The notes under the pieces are model-generated. The model was given only the letters and a program-made list of their open reading frames with translations. It searched no databases and had not been told where the DNA came from. DNA of 64,000 nt from Candidatus Gracilibacteria bacterium CG17_big_fil_post_rev_8_21_14_2_50_48_13 (GTDB taxonomy: Bacteria; Patescibacteriota; Gracilibacteria; 1-14-2-50-48-13), in the NCBI GenBank assembly GCA_002783265.1, contig PFFG01000009.1, positions 1-64,000 on the forward strand, in the 5' to 3' direction. The translations under genes were made by a program, and so were the position numbers. Positions 59,625-64,000 of this stretch are shown here, piece by piece. Positions within the stretch are counted from its first letter, which is position 1. Every line of letters begins with the position of its first letter.

Positions 59625-61023
59625 AGGTTTTCTTTTTCTTATTTTTTAACTCAATAATGATGGGAGTTCCCTCAAAACCATACTTTTCCCGAATGGAGTT
59701 TTCGAGATAACGTGCGTAGGAAAAGTGAAAGAATTCCTTATCGTTCACAAAAAACACAAAATGCGGTGGATGCACACCCACCTGGGTTGCATACTGAATC
59801 CGAGGAATATAGGCCTTTGTACCCGTGGGCTTGTGCTTTTCGATCACAAAACTGAGAAACGTATTGAGCGGCCCCGTCGCAAGACGCATTTCACGCGATG
59901 CCATCACTTTTTCCACCTGCGGGAAAACCTGCTGCACATTCCGCCCCATTTTCGCCGAAGTGAAGACCACCGATGCCCAAGGCAAAAACGGGAATTTAAA
60001 GCGCAAAAAGGCAATATATTGTTCCATGAGATCAGGTACCCGAATACGTGCAGCCCGCAAATCCTCCGGAAGATCATCGTAGGTTTTGATCAAATCCCAT
60101 TTATTCACCACAATAATCAGCCCCTTTTTCTCTTCAAGCACGTACTCCACAACATGCATGTCCTGCTTCGTGATGCCCCGCGCCGCGTCTATGACGAGAA
60201 GACAGACATCCGCCCGCGCAATAGCTCGCTGTGTACGCAGTAAACTAAAGGTCTCAATACCCTGGTCAATGCGTCCACGGCGCTTGATACCCGCCGTATC
60301 CACAAGTTTATAGATTTTTTCTTCCCGCGTCAGAAAAGTGTCGTGACTATCGCGCGTTGTCCCAGGAACATCGGAGACAATAACCTTTTCTTCGCCCACC
60401 AGCGCATTAAACAAGGCCGACTTCCCCACATTGGGTGTTCCCACCAAGGCAATCCGGGCAAACAACTCCTCACGCTCCTCCTCTTCGTCTGAGACAAGAT
60501 CGTGCTGCGAGAAAATTTCCTTTAGCGCATCATCCAGATCATCCAGACCCCGCTTGTGCGAAACCGAAATGGGCAACGGCATCCCGAGGCCTAAACGGGT
60601 CAGTTCTACAGAATCCCGCACCATCGCCTCATTATCACATTTATTTGCCACAAAGAGGTAGGGCCGCTTACTACGACGCACCAGCTGCGCCGCCTCCATA
60701 TCTACAGATGCAGAATCCGGATGCTGACCATCAACGAGATAGAGAAGGACATCCGCGTGTTCAATGGCATATCGGACTTGCTCTTGAACCCGCTGTTCAA
60801 GCACCTTTTCCGGCGTCGAGTCATCATCGATCGCCATAATTCCTGCTGTATCCACCATAAGAAACACTGGCATGCCTTTTTTGCGCACAAGACCATCCAC
60901 ACTTCCCCGTGTCGTTCCTGCGACATCAGAAATAATGGCACGGCTCGCGCCAGCATAACGATTAAAGAGCGAAGATTTGCCCACATTTGGGCGGCCAACA
61001 ATGGCAATAACTGGGTATCTCAT
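59608..61023 (-). CDS. der: Ribosome-associated GTPase Der (EngA)
   Basis: A 471-residue double GTPase. G domain 1 has GRPNVGKSSLFN, DVAGTTRG, DTAGI and NKCD; G domain 2 has GTPNVGKSALFN, DVPGTTRDS, DTAGIKRRG and NKWDL; a KH-like C-terminal domain follows (HPPHFVFFVNDKEFFHFSYARYLENSIREKYGFEGTPI). It is needed for 50S subunit assembly. The start is MRYPVIAIVGRP at 61023, 28 bases after a promoter; the upstream frame is rejected. Confidence 0.95.
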   Translation of the reverse strand: MRYPVIAIVGRPNVGKSSLFNRYAGASRAIISDVAGTTRGSVDGLVRKKGMPVFLMVDTAGIMAIDDDSTPEKVLEQRVQEQVRYAIEHADVLLYLVDGQHPDSASVDMEAAQLVRRSKRPYLFVANKCDNEAMVRDSVELTRLGLGMPLPISVSHKRGLDDLDDALKEIFSQHDLVSDEEEEREELFARIALVGTPNVGKSALFNALVGEEKVIVSDVPGTTRDSHDTFLTREEKIYKLVDTAGIKRRGRIDQGIETFSLLRTQRAIARADVCLLVIDAARGITKQDMHVVEYVLEEKKGLIIVVNKWDLIKTYDDLPEDLRAARIRVPDLMEQYIAFLRFKFPFLPWASVVFTSAKMGRNVQQVFPQVEKVMASREMRLATGPLNTFLSFVIEKHKPTGTKAYIPRIQYATQVGVHPPHFVFFVNDKEFFHFSYARYLENSIREKYGFEGTPIIIELKNKKKKTYVDKD

Positions 61024-61050
61024 GGGGAAAATTGGGGCAATAGCGCGCGT

Positions 61051-61078
61051 ATTGTAGCAAAGACACACGAAAACTCAA
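61051..61078 (-). promoter_or_regulatory. der promoter
   Basis: TTGAGT (61078-61073), 16 bases, TACAAT (61056-61051) on the minus strand; ATG at 61023. Confidence 0.55.
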
Positions 61079-61090
61079 TAAGGAAATGGT

Positions 61091-61120
61091 TTGCGCAAAT
61101 GGTCTATCACAGGGTAAGAT
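61091..61120 (+). promoter_or_regulatory. Promoter of the small gene pair at 61145
   Basis: TTGCGC (61091-61096), 18 bases, TAAGAT (61115-61120), 24 bases before the ATG. Confidence 0.45.
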
Positions 61121-61144
61121 AGAAAGAAGTCACTTTTTCTTTCT

Positions 61145-61468
61145 ATGACCTACGTTCCCTCGCCTTCCGCACCCGCCGACTACATCAGCGAACACCGTCT
61201 CTACGACGCGGTGATGGCGCGCATCGATTTGGATCTCGTTGGCTGGAACTATCAAGCCTTTAAATTTCACCTTCTGACGCTGCCGCCGGAGGAACAAAAA
61301 CGCCTCACGGATGCAAAACACGTCTCGCTCATGGAGTATCGCAAGCACCTGGTGCGCCTGGAGCAATCTTTATCGGGCCATGAGCAAGGCGACGCAAAAA
61401 ACTTCATGCAAACCAGCGGTGAAATCAGCACCCTCGATGCCATCGAAGATCAATTAACCTCACTCTAA
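61145..61468 (+). CDS. Small soluble protein of unknown function (107 aa)
   Basis: No signal peptide or membrane segment; helical and mildly acidic, with MEYRKHLVRLEQSLSGHEQ as an amphipathic helix. It is the first of a two-gene unit with the 84-aa gene (gap 2 bases) and has its own promoter. It could be one half of a small complex. No family is recognised, and the size and pairing alone do not identify a toxin-antitoxin system. Confidence 0.6.
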   Translation: MTYVPSPSAPADYISEHRLYDAVMARIDLDLVGWNYQAFKFHLLTLPPEEQKRLTDAKHVSLMEYRKHLVRLEQSLSGHEQGDAKNFMQTSGEISTLDAIEDQLTSL

Positions 61469-61470
61469 CC

Positions 61471-61725
61471 ATGCCTATCAACAATTCTCCTGAGAACCTT
61501 TCGGACAGCACAAAGTCATCACCGGAAAAGAATCTGGACGCAGGCGTTTTGGGAGCCATGAACCAAGGTGATCAGCTTGAACGAAAGTTCGCAAACATTC
61601 AGGGAGATCTCTATGCCTATGTTGACACACTTTTTCGTGAAAAAACGCCAGAAGAACACGTGCGTGAAGATACGCGAAGCGAGCTCGAATCCTTAAAGAA
61701 TCTCATCGAGTCACAAGACGCCTAG
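61471..61725 (+). CDS. Small acidic protein of unknown function (84 aa)
   Basis: A Ser/Asp/Glu-rich product with a low-complexity, probably disordered N-terminus (NNSPENLSDSTKSSPEKN) and a helical C-terminus (EDTRSELESLKNLIESQ). It lies 2 bases after the 107-aa gene and overlaps the convergent tgt end by 4 bases. Function unknown. Confidence 0.55.
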   Translation: MPINNSPENLSDSTKSSPEKNLDAGVLGAMNQGDQLERKFANIQGDLYAYVDTLFREKTPEEHVREDTRSELESLKNLIESQDA

Positions 61726-62897
61726 CGCCCAAGATACCGCCGCAAGAATGCCTCTTTCCAGGAAACAAAGGTCCCCTCTGCAATATGCAGGCGGGCTTTT
61801 TTCATTAAATCCAGCAGAAAACGAACATTGTGCTCACTCAAAATTGAGAGGGCAACCATTTCCTTTTCCATAAAAAGATGGCGGAGATAAGCCCGGGAAT
61901 AGGTGGTACTTGCCCGCCCTTCCGCCTCAGTATCCAGTGGTCGCTCGTCGAAACGGAACTGTTCATTCGTAATGGTGCGCTTGCCGTCATGGGTAAAAAA
62001 CGTGCCGTGACGGCCAATGCGCGTTGGAAGAACACAGTCAAACATGTCCACACCGCGTGCCACCCCTTCCAGCAAATCTTCGGGCGTTCCAACGCCCATG
62101 AGATATCGCGGCTTGTTCTTGGGAAGCACCGCATCCACCACCTCCATCATGGCATACATGTCTTCTTTGGACTCACCGACACTCAGACCACCGATGGCAT
62201 TGCCCGGCATGTCCAGCGCCGCAATGTAAGCCGCCGACTCCCTGCGCATAGCGGCGTCCACACCTCCCTGCACAATGGGAAAAAGCGATTGTTCATAGTA
62301 AAAATCACCCCATCGCTCACGACGCTGTTCCTGCATTTTGGGAAAATGCGCCACACAACGATCGACCCAGCGATGCGTCCGTTCCAGAGCCTCGCGAATA
62401 TACGCCGGATCTGCATCCGCAGGGGCGCATTCGTCGAAGGCCATCATAATATCGCCGCCAATACTCCCTTCAATATCCATGACACCCTCCGGCGAAAAAA
62501 AGTGCTTGGAACCATCCATATACGATCGAAACTCCACACCATCCTCCGTCATTTTCACCAGAGGGGCACCGTCGCCACGCATGCCCTTCCCGAGGGAGAA
62601 CACCTGAAAGCCACCACTATCCGTGAGAATGGGTTTATTCCAGCCTTCAAAACGATGGATCCCGTGCGTGTGCTCGAACATCTCCGTGCCGGGGCGCAGG
62701 TACAGATGATAGGTGTTCCCGAGAATAATTTCCGACCCCATGGCGAGGGCCGCTTCCCGATCGATGCCCTTGAGGGCACCCTTCGTGCCAACGGGCATAA
62801 AGACCGGCGTATCAAAGGTGCCGTGGGCAGTCGTTACGGTACCGGTGCGCGCGGAGGAGTCGGGATCGCTGTGGTGGATGGTAAAAGAGAGGGGCAT
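61722..62897 (-). CDS. tgt: tRNA-guanine transglycosylase
   Basis: A 391-residue TIM-barrel enzyme that exchanges G34 for preQ1. Motifs: GTVTTAHGTFDTPVFMPVGTKGALKG, ILTDSGGFQVFSLG with the nucleophile-region aspartates, MAFDECAPADADP, FPIVQGGVDAAMRRESA, GGLSVGESKEDMYAM, RYLMGVGTPEDLLEGVARGVDMFDCVLPTR. The usual Cys3-His zinc site near the C-terminus is not seen (RTITNEQFRFDERPLDTEAEGR), so this is a zinc-site-less variant or a divergent form. With queA it makes the queuosine precursor. It starts 3 bases after ruvC. Confidence 0.94.
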   Translation of the reverse strand: MPLSFTIHHSDPDSSARTGTVTTAHGTFDTPVFMPVGTKGALKGIDREAALAMGSEIILGNTYHLYLRPGTEMFEHTHGIHRFEGWNKPILTDSGGFQVFSLGKGMRGDGAPLVKMTEDGVEFRSYMDGSKHFFSPEGVMDIEGSIGGDIMMAFDECAPADADPAYIREALERTHRWVDRCVAHFPKMQEQRRERWGDFYYEQSLFPIVQGGVDAAMRRESAAYIAALDMPGNAIGGLSVGESKEDMYAMMEVVDAVLPKNKPRYLMGVGTPEDLLEGVARGVDMFDCVLPTRIGRHGTFFTHDGKRTITNEQFRFDERPLDTEAEGRASTTYSRAYLRHLFMEKEMVALSILSEHNVRFLLDLMKKARLHIAEGTFVSWKEAFLRRYLGR

Positions 62898-62900
62898 GGT

Positions 62901-63386
62901 CTATAAGTTCGAAGTTCGTAAAGAATGCATTAAACACAAAGCGATGGCAATGGCATCCGCCGCATCATCATGCTTCGAGGCAAACTGTAGCCCAAATTCA
63001 ATGCCAAGGATACTCTGCACCTGTTTTTTATCTGCGCGGCCATCACCAGTAATGCGGAGTTTTACCTGCATCGGATTAAACTCTGCAATAGGCATCCCCC
63101 GCCGTGCGCACTCTTCCACGATCACACCCCGCGCATGAGAAACGTGCATGGCCGTTGTGACGTTTTTGCCGAAAAACACTTCTTCTATACCAACGTGCTC
63201 TGGAGTGTATTTTTCCAGGAGCTCTACCAAATCGGCGCGAATCATAACTAGACGCTCACCAAGGCTAAGCCCTGCAGGCGTTTTGATAATGCCATACTGC
63301 TCTATGTGGGGTTTGCGCGATGCCTCTGTTCGCACAATAGCAAAACCGGTCGTCGCTAAACCTGGATCAATGCCGAGAAGGTACAT
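62901..63386 (-). CDS. ruvC: Holliday junction resolvase RuvC
   Basis: A 161-residue RNase H-fold nuclease. Catalytic residues are in place: D7 (LGIDPGLATTG), E68 (VGIEEVFFGKN), and D141/D144 in KHDDAADAIAIALC. RuvC cuts Holliday junctions with RuvAB, which are not in this window. It heads a two-gene unit with tgt. Immediately upstream lies a terminator that isolates it from the preceding gene, so its promoter must lie within that short gap or be read through. Confidence 0.95.
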   Translation of the reverse strand: MYLLGIDPGLATTGFAIVRTEASRKPHIEQYGIIKTPAGLSLGERLVMIRADLVELLEKYTPEHVGIEEVFFGKNVTTAMHVSHARGVIVEECARRGMPIAEFNPMQVKLRITGDGRADKKQVQSILGIEFGLQFASKHDDAADAIAIALCLMHSLRTSNL

Positions 63387-63396
63387 AGAGAAAGAA

Positions 63397-63429
63397 AAAA
63401 CCTCGTGCTTTGGATATACACGAGGTTTT
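63397..63429. terminator. Bidirectional terminator between ruvC and the alanine-rich gene
   Basis: AAAACCTCGTG, an 11-base loop, CACGAGGTTTT; a longer A-run on the plus-strand 5' side provides the U-tract for the minus gene at 63447. Confidence 0.85.
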
Positions 63430-63446
63430 GTTTCCTAGCAAAGAAG

Positions 63447-64000
63447 TTATGCAGCGATTTTCAAGTCCTTGAGCTGTTTCAAAAGAGGACCTGCCTTCTC
63501 TAGTGCACCTTCTTGTTTAATCATTGCTTCAATGTTCCGTTTAATAACATCTGCTTTAGCATTATTACCCTTTACCAGGAGTTCTTGCATTTTCGCCATG
63601 CGGGCAGCTAACTCGTTTTGAAAAATCTTTTTACTGGTAAGGTCAACTCCTCTCGCCCCTACTTCAGCCGTTTTGGCTGTTACTTTTGATGCACCCTCGG
63701 CCGACTTACCTGCAATTTTCGTAAGGAGCTTTGGGGCAGCACCCATACTGACTTCCTCAATCGCAACTGCTGCTGGTTTTGAAGCTGCATTGAGCAAAGG
63801 AACTGCAGCCCTTCCCTCTAAGGCCAGCGCCTCTGCAGCAGGAGCGGCTGCAGGCGCCATGCCTGCACCGATAGCTCCAACCCCAAGGGAAATCCCATAG
63901 GCAAGCGCAACACTACGGATATCCTTTAGAAGCTTGTCCATAACATACCAGGACTCCTCAAAGTCTTTTTGTGCATCTGCACGTAATTCAGGCGCCCTAA
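63447..64000 (-). CDS. Alanine-rich protein of unknown function, N-terminus outside the window
   Basis: The frame is open to the right edge. An ATG at 63941 would give 164 residues, but the codons before it (ELRADAQKDFEESWYVMDKLLKD) read like normal coding sequence, so the true start probably lies beyond 64000. The visible part has a Gly/Ala-rich stretch (YGISLGVGAIGAGMAPAAAPAAEALALEG, about 20-45 from that ATG), perhaps a membrane-associated segment, then Lys/Ala-rich amphipathic helices. No family is recognised. Confidence 0.55.
   Translation of the reverse strand, partial: RAPELRADAQKDFEESWYVMDKLLKDIRSVALAYGISLGVGAIGAGMAPAAAPAAEALALEGRAAVPLLNAASKPAAVAIEEVSMGAAPKLLTKIAGKSAEGASKVTAKTAEVGARGVDLTSKKIFQNELAARMAKMQELLVKGNNAKADVIKRNIEAMIKQEGALEKAGPLLKQLKDLKIAA

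Noticed and set aside
61878-62906. 342-codon frame antisense to tgt
   Set aside because: Shadow of a clear tgt gene.
1-64000. CRISPR arrays, insertion sequences, prophage or integrase genes
   Set aside because: No regularly spaced direct repeats, transposase or integrase motifs were seen on either strand.
1-64000. Alternative genetic code with TGA as Gly
   Set aside because: TGA ends several well-defined genes, for example the GT4, yggT and uracil-DNA glycosylase genes, and does not interrupt conserved ones.

Overview
This is a gene-dense window from a bacterial chromosome. Genes sit back to back or overlap by 1-4 bases on both strands. TGA acts as a normal stop, so this is code 11 and not the recoded Gracilibacteria/Absconditabacteria code. 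The gene set points to a Candidate Phyla Radiation (Patescibacteria) genome, most likely Peregrinibacteria-like: several exported SLH-domain proteins, many VirB2/TrbC-like two-helix proteins, a PilT-type ATPase with a KH domain, a tandem-domain ThyX, and many exported proteins of unknown function. The lineage is inferred; the window holds no rRNA or ribosomal protein to test it. I found no CRISPR array, insertion sequence, prophage or tRNA.

Layout. 1-6407 (minus): a compact operon of exported proteins without recognisable domains, headed by two VirB2-like membrane proteins; a putative YgjP-like metallopeptidase runs off the left edge. 6491-20747: an SLH-RlpA-CAP surface protein, an Atm1-type ABC exporter, a VC0807-like membrane protein, CorA, ThyX, a CaCA antiporter, an M29-like aminopeptidase, an SLH metallopeptidase and an SLH nuclease. 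20801-22039: a RHH/MazF toxin-antitoxin pair, then tmRNA. 22097-27139: the KH ATPase, ftsA and ftsZ. 27283-32346: murB, a family 4 uracil-DNA glycosylase and a DNA polymerase I gene split by one in-frame stop. 32343-36719: lspA, dnaK under a perfect CIRCE operator, dprA, rsmI. 36722-48587: a lamin-tail surface protein, two proteins each with three VirB2-like hairpins, queA, a GtrA-GT2 fusion, mraY, a VirD4-like ATPase, a GT4 glycosyltransferase and a single-hairpin VirB2-like protein. 48648-64000: flippase, lexA, yggT, a degenerate P-type ATPase, tsaD, a LysM-M23 peptidase, efp, O-antigen ligase, der, tgt, ruvC and several small unknowns.

The genes centre on building and decorating the cell envelope (MurB, MraY, LysM-M23, flippase, O-antigen ligase, GT2 and GT4 enzymes, S-layer-type proteins). 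A dispersed VirB2-like/VirD4-like set may form an uncharacterised pilus or secretion machine. The strongest unusual signals are the exported-protein operon at 322-6407, nine VirB2-like hairpins spread over five genes, the P-type ATPase-like protein with no phosphorylation site, the stop-split polA, the PIN-less KH ATPase, and the ThyX whose signature motif is divided between two domains.

Signals. Sigma70-type promoters can be read in front of many genes, often with about 25-40 nt between the -10 and the ATG. Most start codons follow a C/T-rich tract and not a Shine-Dalgarno sequence; I used both features to choose starts.
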